Below, piece by piece: positions 49,452 to 58,204 of a DNA stretch of 64,000 bases (positions are counted from its first letter, which is position 1; each line of letters starts with the position of its first letter). The translations under genes and the position numbers were made by a program. The notes below the pieces were generated by a model that saw only the letters and a program-made list of their open reading frames with translations, was not told the origin of the DNA and searched no databases. This DNA comes from CAZYTX01 sp964650485. GTDB lineage: Bacteria; RBG-13-61-14; DATKZS01. The DNA lies in contig CAZYTX010000003.1 of assembly GCA_964650485.1 (NCBI GenBank), positions 62,001-126,000 on the forward strand, read 5' to 3'.

Positions 49452-50471
49452 TTACTCGATCTCCTTTTTCTTCAGGTTTTTGAAGGCCTTCCTGGTCTTT
49501 TCCTCCCACTCGTTTATGGGGTGCAGCTTCCTGAACTTTACCAGGTTGTTGAACTTCTCCATGCCGGAGTCGAGCTCCTCCTGCCACTCCTTGGTGAACT
49601 CGCCCGAGCGGATCTCTTCCAGCACCTGCTGCATCTTCTCCTTCACCGGCATGTCGAAGAACCTGGCCCCCCGGGTCATGGACCCGTACTGGCTGGTGTG
49701 GGAGTGGAAGTTCATCTGGCCCACCATGCCGTACTCGATCATCTTCTGCAGGGTGTATGCGAACTCTCCGGACATGTAGAGCTCGAGCATTATGGCCTCG
49801 ATGGGGTAGCCTGCCTCCAGCTGGGTCTCGATGGCCGTGGTTAATACCCTTCCGAATGCGGGGCCGAACCCCTGCTCTGTGAACAGGTCCAGCTCGGCCT
49901 CCATGCTCATGGAAAGCTCCAGGGCCCCGGCCTTGAGTGTGCCCAGCCCCTTTGCCAGGGCCAGCATCTTCTCCTTTGCTTTGCCGGTGGCATCGTTGTG
50001 CACGGCCACGAAGCTGGGGAACCCGGTCCCGTCCACGTAGGAGTCGCGCACTCCCGGGCCGATCATGCGGGGGGCGATCATGATAACGTCCGCTGTCTCG
50101 GGCGGCTGAAGGAGCCCGAAGCCCACGGTGTAGCCGGATGCGAAGTCCAGGGCGGCCCCCTCCTTGAGGTTGGGCGCCACCTCCTCCGCGAACACCCGGG
50201 GCATGACCTCGTCCGGAATGAGCATCATGACCACGTCGCCCTTTTTCACGGCCTCGGCTATGTCGTGGACCTCGAAGCCCATCTGCCGGGCCTCCTCCCT
50301 GGCCTCGTCGCCGCGGTTGCCCACGATAACCGAGAGCCCGGAGTCGCGCAGGTTCTGGGCCTGGGCCTTGCCCTGATTGCCGAAGCCGGCCACCGTTATG
50401 GTCTTGCCCTGGAGCACTCCCAGGTCGCAGTCTTCTTCGTAATAGACCGTCGCCGTTTTTTCCTCTGACAT
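49452..50471 (-). CDS. ilvC: Ketol-acid reductoisomerase (class I)
   Basis: A 339-residue IlvC, making 2,3-dihydroxyisovalerate and the isoleucine precursor from acetohydroxy acids with Mg and NAD(P)H. Signatures: TVAGFGNQGKAQAQNLRDSG (nucleotide site), DEVMPRVFAEEVAPNLKEG, the Mg ligands in LDLFTEQGFG and the conserved GMVGQMNFHSHTSQYG. ATG 50471 follows GGGAGGAAGAG at the right spacing, so the upstream ATG 50489 is not used. ilvBH are not nearby; leuDB is at 16596-18560. Confidence 0.95.
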   Translation of the reverse strand: MSEEKTATVYYEEDCDLGVLQGKTITVAGFGNQGKAQAQNLRDSGLSVIVGNRGDEAREEARQMGFEVHDIAEAVKKGDVVMMLIPDEVMPRVFAEEVAPNLKEGAALDFASGYTVGFGLLQPPETADVIMIAPRMIGPGVRDSYVDGTGFPSFVAVHNDATGKAKEKMLALAKGLGTLKAGALELSMSMEAELDLFTEQGFGPAFGRVLTTAIETQLEAGYPIEAIMLELYMSGEFAYTLQKMIEYGMVGQMNFHSHTSQYGSMTRGARFFDMPVKEKMQQVLEEIRSGEFTKEWQEELDSGMEKFNNLVKFRKLHPINEWEEKTRKAFKNLKKKEIE

Positions 50472-50535
50472 CTCTTCCTCCCTTTTCATCTAAATTCCTG
50501 GCCGGAATACTATCAAGTCTTTATCTTCGGCCAGT

Positions 50536-51357
50536 TCACTCCCCCGGACCACGGTAGTGTCTTTTTACGATCGCGTCCGAGACCTTCCTGGACATGCCCG
50601 GGAACGCCTGTGCCACCTTTATCATCACCCTGGCCCGGAAGCCGGGCGCGATTACCGCCCGGCCGCGTCTGATACCTTTTAGTATGTAGTCCGCGGTCTC
50701 CTCCACCGATAGGGTGAGCACACTCTCTGCCAGCTTCCTGTTCTCGACTGGCCTGTCCTTTTCCACCGCCTCCAGCATGGGGGTCTGGACCTGGGGCGGG
50801 ACCACCAGGTGCACTGCTATGCCCTGAGGCAAAAGCTCCTGGCGCAGGGCCTCTGTAAAGCCCACCACGGCGTGCTTTGAGGCGCAGTATGAGGTGTAAC
50901 CGAACACGCCCATCACCCCCGCGGCCGAAGCTATGTTTATGATCCTTGCTTTCGACTTCTTCTTGAGCAGTGGCAGCACCGCCTTAATGCAATGCAGCGC
51001 CCCGAAGAAGTTGGTGTCCATGAGGGCGCGGAAGTTATCCAGGCTGGTATGCTCGAAGTAGGCGCCCGAGAGTATGCCGGCAGAGTTCACCAGCGCGTCC
51101 GGCCGGCCCATGGCCTCTGTCATCCTGGCCACGGTCTCGTTGACATGCTCGATGCTGGTTATGTCACAGGAGAATGCACGTATGGCGGACTCGTCCGCCC
51201 CGGTCGCAGAGGCTATTTCATCGCGGACGCGAGAGAGCTTTGCCTGGTCCCGGGCCAGGAGCGCGATGCGGGCTCCTTGCGCGGCAAGCCTGGTTGCCAT
51301 GCAGGCGCCGATACCGCTCGATCCCCCGGTTATAATCACACATTGGTCCTTCCACAT
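50536..51357 (-). CDS. Short-chain dehydrogenase/reductase
   Basis: A 273-residue classical SDR. Glycine motif VIITGGSSGIGACMATRLAA, NNAG-like NSAGILSGAYFEH, and catalytic Ser/Tyr/Lys with ASAAGVMGVFGYTSYCASKH (YxxxK). The C-terminal half has a hydrophobic segment and a basic end, resembling 3-ketodihydrosphingosine reductase relatives, so a lipid substrate is possible. It is encoded just upstream of ilvC, separated by about 65 bases. Confidence 0.88.
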   Translation of the reverse strand: MWKDQCVIITGGSSGIGACMATRLAAQGARIALLARDQAKLSRVRDEIASATGADESAIRAFSCDITSIEHVNETVARMTEAMGRPDALVNSAGILSGAYFEHTSLDNFRALMDTNFFGALHCIKAVLPLLKKKSKARIINIASAAGVMGVFGYTSYCASKHAVVGFTEALRQELLPQGIAVHLVVPPQVQTPMLEAVEKDRPVENRKLAESVLTLSVEETADYILKGIRRGRAVIAPGFRARVMIKVAQAFPGMSRKVSDAIVKRHYRGPGE

Positions 51358-51389
51358 GAAAAATGAAAAGCTCTCCCCGCCTGGCCAGT

Positions 51390-51418
51390 ATTATAACAGA
51401 AATGGGTGGATCATACAA
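51390..51418 (-). promoter_or_regulatory. Promoter for the SDR gene
   Basis: On the minus strand TTGTAT (51418-51413), a 17-base spacer and TATAAT (51395-51390), about 32 bases before the SDR start. It may drive the SDR-ilvC-hydrolase string. Confidence 0.55.
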
Positions 51419-51442
51419 AATTGGACAAGAGTGATGAAATAT

Positions 51443-51477
51443 AAACTCCCGGCGCCTTTGAGCGACGCCGGGAGTTT
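51443..51477 (-). terminator. Terminator-like hairpin after the MopE-like gene
   Basis: AAACTCCCGGCG pairs perfectly with CGCCGGGAGTTT around an 11-base loop, 15 bases after the stop of the MopE-like gene (leftward). It would end that transcript before the SDR promoter. The T run beyond the stem on the minus strand is short. Confidence 0.65.
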
Positions 51478-51492
51478 CTTTAAGCTTTAGTG

Positions 51493-52197
51493 CTATGGAC
51501 AGGCGGCGGTTCCCGCACAGTTTGGATCGTTGCAGTCAGTGAGCCCGTCGCCATCCTCGTCGCCCGAAGCTCCGGAGCAGCCGCTCTCTATGCATGCAGG
51601 GTCTTCTTCGCAATCGGGGTCCTGGCAGTCAACTTTTCCGTCGAGGTCATTGTCCTGGGTGTCGTCGCAGTTCCCCGCCTCCATGCAATCCGGGTCGTTT
51701 GCGCAGTCGGAGTCTGCGCAGTCCACCAGTGTGTCGCCGTCGTTGTCCATGCTGTCGTCACACACCTCGACCATGAGGTCCTGCCCGTCGCAGTTCTGGT
51801 CAATCCCGTCTCCTGTGGGGTCGGGCGCTCCCGGGTGAATTGATGAATCCCCGTCGTTGCAGTCGGCGCCGTTTGCCAGGAGGCTGTCATACCCGTCCCC
51901 GTTCACTATCACCTGCAGGTACGCATCAGCCTGGGAGAACACCTCCGGGTCTATGGGGTTCACGCTGCCAAGGAGGATGTGATACAGCCCTCCTGTCACA
52001 AGCACGTTCGTCTGGGTCTCGCCCCACAGCATGGTGTCGCCGTAAAGGCCCGGATAAACCTCGAAGCGCATGTCCACGGTCTCGCCGTCAAGGGGCGCGC
52101 CCGCAGCGTCGGTCAGCCTTCCCTGGTAGTTAATGAGCCTGGGCACAGACTGGGCAAGAGCAGCAGCGGCGATGACAATAAGCCCCAGCACTGCCAA
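51493..52197 (-). CDS. MopE-like metal-binding repeat protein, damaged start
   Basis: A 234-residue secreted protein with a hydrophobic leader (AVLGLIVIAAAALAQS), a conserved beta domain (LINYQGRLTDAAGAPLDGET), the metal-binding motif DCNDGDSSIHPGAPDPTGDG followed by DQNCDG, and three Cys-rich repeats of the form CDDxxDNDxDxxVDCxDxDC. The motif is the MopE/putative metal-binding type, found in secreted copper-binding proteins. The only in-frame start is TTG 52197, 22 bases from the Shine-Dalgarno AAGGAGGAG; the basic stretch before it (KARKSR) reads like a signal-peptide start whose ATG is missing. A small deletion is possible. Confidence 0.75.
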   Translation of the reverse strand: MAVLGLIVIAAAALAQSVPRLINYQGRLTDAAGAPLDGETVDMRFEVYPGLYGDTMLWGETQTNVLVTGGLYHILLGSVNPIDPEVFSQADAYLQVIVNGDGYDSLLANGADCNDGDSSIHPGAPDPTGDGIDQNCDGQDLMVEVCDDSMDNDGDTLVDCADSDCANDPDCMEAGNCDDTQDNDLDGKVDCQDPDCEEDPACIESGCSGASGDEDGDGLTDCNDPNCAGTAACP

Positions 52198-52346
52198 AGA
52201 GACTCTGGATTTCCTTGCTTTCTCCTCCTTGTTGGGATAGTGGGTCCTTTAGCCCGACCCCTTTTTCAATGCGCTTTCAGTCCCTGTGTCAAAAGCAAAG
52301 CGGAAAAACAATTAGCAGAATGAATCAATTCAAGAAAGCAAATGGT

Positions 52347-53303
52347 TCACTCGAGCACCCTCTTGGCCCGGAGAAGTATCTCCAGGGTCTCTTTGCTTGA
52401 ATAGCGGAAACCGAACCCGAGCTCCTCCCTGAGCCTTGTGCTGTCCAGCACCCAGGGCCAGCGCATGAAGTCGAGCAGCGAGGGGGGCGCCTTCATGACG
52501 GGCAGTTGCAGCCTCCAGGCAAGGCCGACCAGGCGCTTTAGCAGGGCCAAGGGCAATCGCACGGAGAAGCGCTGGGTGAGCTCCACCGCCTCCTGCAGGG
52601 TGACGGCGTCCGGGGGCGCCACGTTGAACGGCCCTTTTCCCTGCTTTTCCAGGATGGCTATTATGGCCCTTGCGACGTCGTCCTCGTGCACGAACTGGAG
52701 GGGAGGGTTGTACCCCCTGGGGACCACGGGCACGAGCATGGTGAGGAGGTCTCCCAGGTAGTTGTTCACCAGGGGCCCGTACACCACGCACGGCCTTATG
52801 ATGCTTGTTATGGTGTCGGGGTGCTCTTTTATGAACTCCTGGCATATGAACTCGACCTGTGACTTGTCGTTGGCATACTTGAAAGTGGGGTGAGGCCTTA
52901 TAGGGTCGGATTCTTTGAGCGGCACGGGGTTGTCGGGCCAGACCCCGTAGGCAGTGCCTGAACTCGCCACCAGCACCTGGGGCACTTTTGCTTCGGCTGC
53001 GGCCCGGAGCGCGTTCCTGGTGCCCTGGACGTTCACCTTTTCCATGAGGGCCTCGTCAGGTATGGGGTCCACGATAAAGGCCAGGTGCACGAACATGTCC
53101 GGCCGTATCTCGCACACCCACTCGACCAGGCCAGGGTCGTTAATGTCCATCTCCCTGAACTCGGCCTTGTCGAACTTGTAGAGCGGTTTTTTAACGTCCA
53201 TGCCGAAAACGCGCTGGCACCAGTCCAGGTGGTCGAGCCGCTTGCAGAGGGCCCCGGCTATGTAGCCTCCCATTCCGGTGATGAAGACATTTTTCTTTTC
53301 CAT
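52347..53303 (-). CDS. NAD-dependent epimerase/dehydratase
   Basis: A 318-residue extended SDR. Rossmann start NVFITGMGGYIAGALCKRL, VHLAFIVDPIPDEAL, SSGTAYGVWPDNPVPL, and YxxxK in PTFKYANDKSQVEFICQEF. The C-terminal 60 residues (substrate part) have LRLPLALLKR-like basic helices. The family suggests sugar-nucleotide epimerisation, but sterol or other 3beta-HSD-like substrates are possible. It is the last gene of the leuS-ribF-flippase string. Confidence 0.85.
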   Translation of the reverse strand: MEKKNVFITGMGGYIAGALCKRLDHLDWCQRVFGMDVKKPLYKFDKAEFREMDINDPGLVEWVCEIRPDMFVHLAFIVDPIPDEALMEKVNVQGTRNALRAAAEAKVPQVLVASSGTAYGVWPDNPVPLKESDPIRPHPTFKYANDKSQVEFICQEFIKEHPDTITSIIRPCVVYGPLVNNYLGDLLTMLVPVVPRGYNPPLQFVHEDDVARAIIAILEKQGKGPFNVAPPDAVTLQEAVELTQRFSVRLPLALLKRLVGLAWRLQLPVMKAPPSLLDFMRWPWVLDSTRLREELGFGFRYSSKETLEILLRAKRVLE

Positions 53304-53372
53304 TTGGGGGCGAGCATACAATCAATCCGATCGGGGGTCAATAAGAATTACATAGGACTGAGCTACGGTGTT

Positions 53373-54404
53373 TTAAGTGTCCCGTGCCTGTTCAAGCTCC
53401 TGCGACTCCTCCCTTAGCTTCATGAGTGAGTATCCCTCTCGCCAGAGGGCGATGGCGCCCGCGGCTATCAATGGAAAGTAGTAGCAGGAGTGAAGCACGA
53501 CAGCGAAGGAAAGTGCAGTGCCGGCGTCAACCTCGGGCTTTAAGAAAACCAGTCCCTGCTGGTTGAATGCGTGGAAGGTCCCGAAGAAGCCCGGGGTGGC
53601 GGGTATGGATGCAGCGGCGCTTCCTATCACCAGCATGAACATGCACCCGAAGAAGTCAATGTCAATATTGAATGCCAGGCCGGAGAGCCACACCGGGAGC
53701 AGGTTAACCACCCACACGAACACGCTCATGCCCACAAGAGCGACAAGGGCGCGCGGCCTGCCCATGATGACCAGGCCGGATGCGAACCTTTTAATAGAGT
53801 CGAGCGCGGCCTTGCGGGGCCTTTGCGGCAGTATGGCCATGACCTTTTCCATCCAGGGCATGAGCACGTCGGTCCTGGCATGGAGGAGCATGAGGAATGA
53901 GAACAGCAGGGCTGCGGCTATCAAGGTGGCTGTGCCTGTATGATGCACCGCGGCCTCGAGCCTTTTGTACTCATCAGAAAAGGGCACGATCATAAGCACC
54001 GCAGCCAGGAACACCAGCATGACCAGGAAGTCGAACAGCCTCTCAACCACAACCGTGGCCAGGGCCGCGCTGTAGGTGATGCTCTCCTCCTGCCGGCCGA
54101 TCAAAAACACCCGCATGAACTCGCCCGCCCTGAGCGGGAACACGTTGTTGCCCATGTAACATACGAGTATGGACACGAAGGAGTTGCGCAGGCTCACCCG
54201 GCCGCACTGGTTCAATATGAAGCGCCACCTCAGGGCCCTGAAGAACATGACCGCGAAGTAAGAGGCCACAATGGGTATAAGAAGCCACCAGTGGGCCTCG
54301 ATAAACGAGCGGCCGAACCTGTGCCAGTCCTCCACCTGCCAGAGAACAAAGGCGATACAGGCCGCGCTTATGAGCACCCCCGCCCAGAAGTGCCAGCGCT
54401 TCAC
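53373..54404 (-). CDS. Flippase-like membrane protein (lysylphosphatidylglycerol synthase TM family)
   Basis: A 343-residue membrane protein with about eight helices of the TIGR00374/LPG synthase transmembrane family (UPF0104), which flips lipids. LRWRFILNQCGRVSLRNSFV, the GEFMRVFLIGRQ stretch and IPATPGFFGTFHAFNQQGL are typical. Start overlaps ribF stop (ATGA). No aminoacyl-transferase domain is attached. Confidence 0.88.
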   Translation of the reverse strand: MKRWHFWAGVLISAACIAFVLWQVEDWHRFGRSFIEAHWWLLIPIVASYFAVMFFRALRWRFILNQCGRVSLRNSFVSILVCYMGNNVFPLRAGEFMRVFLIGRQEESITYSAALATVVVERLFDFLVMLVFLAAVLMIVPFSDEYKRLEAAVHHTGTATLIAAALLFSFLMLLHARTDVLMPWMEKVMAILPQRPRKAALDSIKRFASGLVIMGRPRALVALVGMSVFVWVVNLLPVWLSGLAFNIDIDFFGCMFMLVIGSAAASIPATPGFFGTFHAFNQQGLVFLKPEVDAGTALSFAVVLHSCYYFPLIAAGAIALWREGYSLMKLREESQELEQARDT

Positions 54405-55387
54405 TGCCGGCCGCCTTCTGGCTGTCCGGACCTGTCAGGTTTAGAGCGGTCCGGCTCGCGCTTTGCTTCCATTGCAAGGACCTCGCGGGCCTGCTCCACG
54501 TCTTTTTTTATCTGCTCTACAAGCTCCTCGGGCGAGCTGAACTTGACCTCCCCACGGAGCCTCTTTATAAGACCCAGCCGTACGTTTTTATCCTGCAGGT
54601 CCCCCTGGAAATCCATCAGGTGGGCCTCGATCGAGAGCTCCTGGTCTTCGAAGGTGGGGTTGGAGCCGATGTTCACCACCGCGGGGAACAGGGAATCGTC
54701 CCACTCCGCGGTGGCCGCGTACACCCCTTCCGGGGGTATGAGTGTGTTCTCCCATGAGAGGTTTGCGGTGGGAAAGCCCATGCCCTCGCCCCTGCCGTGT
54801 CCGGGTATGACCCTGCCTTGCAGGTGATAGGGGGGTCCCAGGAGTTTCCTGGCCCGCTGCATCTCGCCCGCCTGGATAAGCCCCCTGATCCGGGTCGAGC
54901 TCACCGGCTTTCCCTCGACCGTGACCACGGGCACGCCCTCGACCTCGAACCCGTACTCTTGGCCCGCCTGTCTAAGAAACTCCTCGTCCCCCTGCCGGTC
55001 TTTCCCGAATCGGAAGTCGTGTCCCAGCACGATTACCCGGGGCCCGAACTTGTCTTTTAGCTCAGATACGAACTCCTTTGCGGAAAGGGAGGCGAACTCG
55101 GTGGTGAACTCGACCTTTACAAGGTAGTCCACGCCAAGGTCGGATATGAGACGTACACGCTCGGGAAAGGGGAATATGGATGGAACCGACTGGCCGGGGT
55201 ATATGACCTCGCGCGGGTGGGGCTCAAAGGTCATCACTACAGAAGGCACTCCCAGCCTCTTTGCATGGTCCATGACCCGCTCCATGATCTTGCGATGGCC
55301 GGCGTGCACACCGTCGAAGTTGCCCACGGTGACTGCCGAGGCCTGGAGTGTGTTTTTGCGGGCCGCCTGGAAACAGATTTCTTCCAT
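54401..55387 (-). CDS. ribF: Bifunctional riboflavin kinase/FAD synthetase
   Basis: A 328-residue two-domain enzyme that makes FMN and FAD from riboflavin. Motifs: SAVTVGNFDGVHAGHRKIME and VILGHDFRFGKDRQGDEEFL (N-terminal adenylyltransferase), STRIRGLIQAGEMQRARKLL, and GRGEGMGFPTANLSWENT, IGSNPTF (riboflavin kinase domain). Directly follows leuS with 21 bases between, and its end overlaps the flippase start. Confidence 0.95.
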   Translation of the reverse strand: MEEICFQAARKNTLQASAVTVGNFDGVHAGHRKIMERVMDHAKRLGVPSVVMTFEPHPREVIYPGQSVPSIFPFPERVRLISDLGVDYLVKVEFTTEFASLSAKEFVSELKDKFGPRVIVLGHDFRFGKDRQGDEEFLRQAGQEYGFEVEGVPVVTVEGKPVSSTRIRGLIQAGEMQRARKLLGPPYHLQGRVIPGHGRGEGMGFPTANLSWENTLIPPEGVYAATAEWDDSLFPAVVNIGSNPTFEDQELSIEAHLMDFQGDLQDKNVRLGLIKRLRGEVKFSSPEELVEQIKKDVEQAREVLAMEAKREPDRSKPDRSGQPEGGRQ

Positions 55388-55408
55388 CTTTATCTGGAGC
55401 CTGAATCC

Positions 55409-58054
55409 TTACACCACCACGTTCACCAGCTTGTTTTTGACCACCACCACCTTGCGCACGGGCTTGCCGGCCATGTAGTTGTGAATATAGTTTTTCACCT
55501 GGTCGTTCTTCATGGCGATCTCTTCGAGCTCGTCCTTTTCAGCGTCAACCGGCGCCTCCACCCTTGCCCTTACCTTGCCGTTCACCTGCAGCACCAGCTC
55601 GAAGGTGTCCCTTGCCAGGGCTTTTTCGTCGAACCCCGGCCACTCAGCCCGGAAGGTGCTCTCGGCGTGTCCGAGCTCGTGCCAGAGCTCTTCCACCAGG
55701 TGCGGGCAGAAGGGGTTTAGCATGAGCATGAAGCGCTCGAAGGAGAACCTAATTAGCGCGTATCTTCTTTCATGGTCGTCCCCCGCCTCCGGGTCGAAAC
55801 CGCTCATCTGGTTGAAAAGCTCCATGAGCGCGGCTATGGCGGTGTTGAACACCCACCTGTCAACCCGGTCGGTCACGTCTTTCACCGCCTGGTGGGTCTT
55901 CCTGTAAAGCTCCTTTTCATCTTCCGGCCCGGCGAGGAAGTCGTGCTCTCCCGTGTCCGGGCGGGCCTGTTCCATGCGCTCGATATTCTTCGAGGCAAAG
56001 GCCCATACCCTGTTTATGAACCTGTGCATGCCCTGGATGCGGTCCTCGCTCCACTCGATCTCCTTGTCCGGGGGGGCCTCGAACAGAAGGTAGAGCCGCA
56101 TGGTGTCCGCGCCGTATTTGTCCACCATGTCCTGGGGGTCCACGGTGTTCCTCTTGCTCTTTGACATCTTCTCCTTGCGGCCGATCTGGAGCTGGCCCCC
56201 GCACGCCGGGCACTTGTCGTCTTTCACTTCCTCCGGGAACACGTACCCGTGTTCCCGGCAGAGGTAGGACTCTTTTAGCACCATGCCCTGTGTGAGCAGC
56301 CTAGTGAAAGGCTCTCCGAAGTCGAGGTAGCCCAGGTCCCGGAGCACCTTGGTGTAAAAGCGCGAGTAGAGAAGATGCATGACCGCGTGCTCGATCCCGC
56401 CTATGTACTGGTCTACCGGCAGCCAGTAATGGACCTCATCGCGGTCAAAGGGCCCGGTGTCGCACCAGGGGGATGCGTACCTGTCAAAGTACCACGAAGA
56501 CTCCATAAAAGTGTCCATGGTGTCTGTCTCGCGTCTGGCCTCGGCCCCGCAGCGAGGGCAGCTTACATTGACCCACCAGTCAATCCCCCCGAGCGGGTTC
56601 CCTCCGCCGACCTCGGACTGTACCTCGGCGGGAAGCTCCACCGGCAGGTCCGGGATTGGCACCGGCACCACACCGCACTTTTTGCAGTACACCATGGGTA
56701 TGGGGGCCCCCCAGAAGCGCTGCCTGGAGATGAGCCAGTCCCTTATCCGGTAGTGCACGGTGGCTCCCCCCATGTTCTCGCTCGCAAGCCGCTCGCATAT
56801 GACCTTCTTGAACTCCTCGCTGTGCAGGCCGTTGTACTCCCCGGAGTTGATTATGGAACCCGGGTCCTCGTAAGCCTCGGTCATGTTCTCCGCGGTGATG
56901 GGCTCCTCATCAGGCGGCTGCACCACCGGCACTATTGATAGGTCATATTGTTTTGCGAACTCGAAGTCCCGCTGGTCGTGCGCCGGCACTGCCATGACCG
57001 CGCCGGTGCCGTACTCCATGAGCACGAAGTTGGCCACGTACACGGGCATGCGCAGCCCTGTCACCGGGTTTATGCAATAGGCCCCGGTGAACACCCCCTC
57101 TTTTTCGTAGTCCTCGGCCGAGCGCCTGGTGCGGTCCTCTGCCCGGACCCTCTCGCAGAACTCGCGCACCTGCTCTTCCTGGTCCGTGCCTTTTGAGAGT
57201 ATGGCGCACAAGGGGTGCTCTGCGGCCAGGCTCATGAAGGTGGCCCCGTACAAGGTGTCCGGCCTGGTGGTAAACACCACTATCCTGTCTATTTCCCCGT
57301 CGGTCTCCGGGTCTGGGTAAGGCCTCTCAAGCTTGAAATGTATCATGGCCCCCTCGGAGCGGCCGATCCAGTTCCTCTGCATCAAGAGCACCTTCTCGGG
57401 CCAGCCGGGCAGCTCGTAGGTCTTTTGCAGGAGCTCCTCTGCATACTCGGTGATCTTCAGGAACCACTGCGACAGCTCGCGCTGTCGCACCCTTGTCTCC
57501 GGGTGGCGCCAGCAAAAGCCGTCCTCCACCTGCTCGTTTGCAAGCACGGTGTTGCACTTGTCGCACCAGTTGACCCAGGCCTTTTTCCGCTCGACCAGGC
57601 CCCGCTCCCACATCTCGATGAAAACCTTCTGCTCCCACTTATAGTAGTCCGGGTCGCATGTGGCGAACTCTCTCCTCCAGTCGTAGGAGTACCCCATGCG
57701 CTTTAGCTGCCCGCGCATGTGCTCGATGTTCTGCCGGGTCCAGGTGTTTGGGTGCACCCCGGCCTCGATGGCCGCGTTCTCCGCGGGAAGGCCGAATGCG
57801 TCCCATCCCATGGGGTGGAGCACGTTGCAGCCGCGCATCACCTTGTAGCGGGAGACTACGTCTCCGATGGAGTAGTTGCGCACGTGGCCCATGTGCAGTT
57901 TGCCCGAGGGGTAGGGGAACATCTCCAGGAGATAGTACTTCGGGGCGCCCGGGTCCATGTCCGCCTGGAACACGCCATCGCTCTCCCAGCGCTCCTGCCA
58001 CTTAAGTTCTATCTGTTCAGGGTTGTACTTTGAGTCCACCGGCCCGCTCCGCAC
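55409..58054 (-). CDS. leuS: Leucyl-tRNA synthetase
   Basis: An 881-residue class I synthetase. HIGH-type motif SGKLHMGHVRNYSIGDVVSR, the CP1 editing domain around TTRPDTLYGATFMSL, the KMSKSKRNTVDP motif and a C-terminal anticodon-binding domain with VARxxVEAPV-type beta tail (KVRARVEAPVDAEKDELE). Normal length and no missing element. GTG 58054 is used. It heads the leuS-ribF-flippase-epimerase string read leftward. Confidence 0.97.
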   Translation of the reverse strand: MRSGPVDSKYNPEQIELKWQERWESDGVFQADMDPGAPKYYLLEMFPYPSGKLHMGHVRNYSIGDVVSRYKVMRGCNVLHPMGWDAFGLPAENAAIEAGVHPNTWTRQNIEHMRGQLKRMGYSYDWRREFATCDPDYYKWEQKVFIEMWERGLVERKKAWVNWCDKCNTVLANEQVEDGFCWRHPETRVRQRELSQWFLKITEYAEELLQKTYELPGWPEKVLLMQRNWIGRSEGAMIHFKLERPYPDPETDGEIDRIVVFTTRPDTLYGATFMSLAAEHPLCAILSKGTDQEEQVREFCERVRAEDRTRRSAEDYEKEGVFTGAYCINPVTGLRMPVYVANFVLMEYGTGAVMAVPAHDQRDFEFAKQYDLSIVPVVQPPDEEPITAENMTEAYEDPGSIINSGEYNGLHSEEFKKVICERLASENMGGATVHYRIRDWLISRQRFWGAPIPMVYCKKCGVVPVPIPDLPVELPAEVQSEVGGGNPLGGIDWWVNVSCPRCGAEARRETDTMDTFMESSWYFDRYASPWCDTGPFDRDEVHYWLPVDQYIGGIEHAVMHLLYSRFYTKVLRDLGYLDFGEPFTRLLTQGMVLKESYLCREHGYVFPEEVKDDKCPACGGQLQIGRKEKMSKSKRNTVDPQDMVDKYGADTMRLYLLFEAPPDKEIEWSEDRIQGMHRFINRVWAFASKNIERMEQARPDTGEHDFLAGPEDEKELYRKTHQAVKDVTDRVDRWVFNTAIAALMELFNQMSGFDPEAGDDHERRYALIRFSFERFMLMLNPFCPHLVEELWHELGHAESTFRAEWPGFDEKALARDTFELVLQVNGKVRARVEAPVDAEKDELEEIAMKNDQVKNYIHNYMAGKPVRKVVVVKNKLVNVVV

Positions 58055-58065
58055 CTATGGAAATA

Positions 58066-58095
58066 GGCAAGGGAGAGCCCTTGCCCGCTTTTTTT
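58066..58095 (+). terminator. Intrinsic terminator on the plus strand beside leuS
   Basis: GGCAAGGG (58066-58073) pairs with CCCTTGCC (58078-58085) around AGAG and is followed, after CGC, by seven T residues (58089-58095). It lies upstream of leuS and would stop plus-strand transcription before the SPL-like gene at 58205. Confidence 0.6.
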
Positions 58096-58204
58096 AATTT
58101 AACACCGCGATGCATCATGGTCAAGAAAAACCAAGGGAGCTGCCCTTGTGAAGGATAGTGCAGCAGAAAGGCAATGGTATTTTAGCTCTATTAATATGCT
58201 ATGA

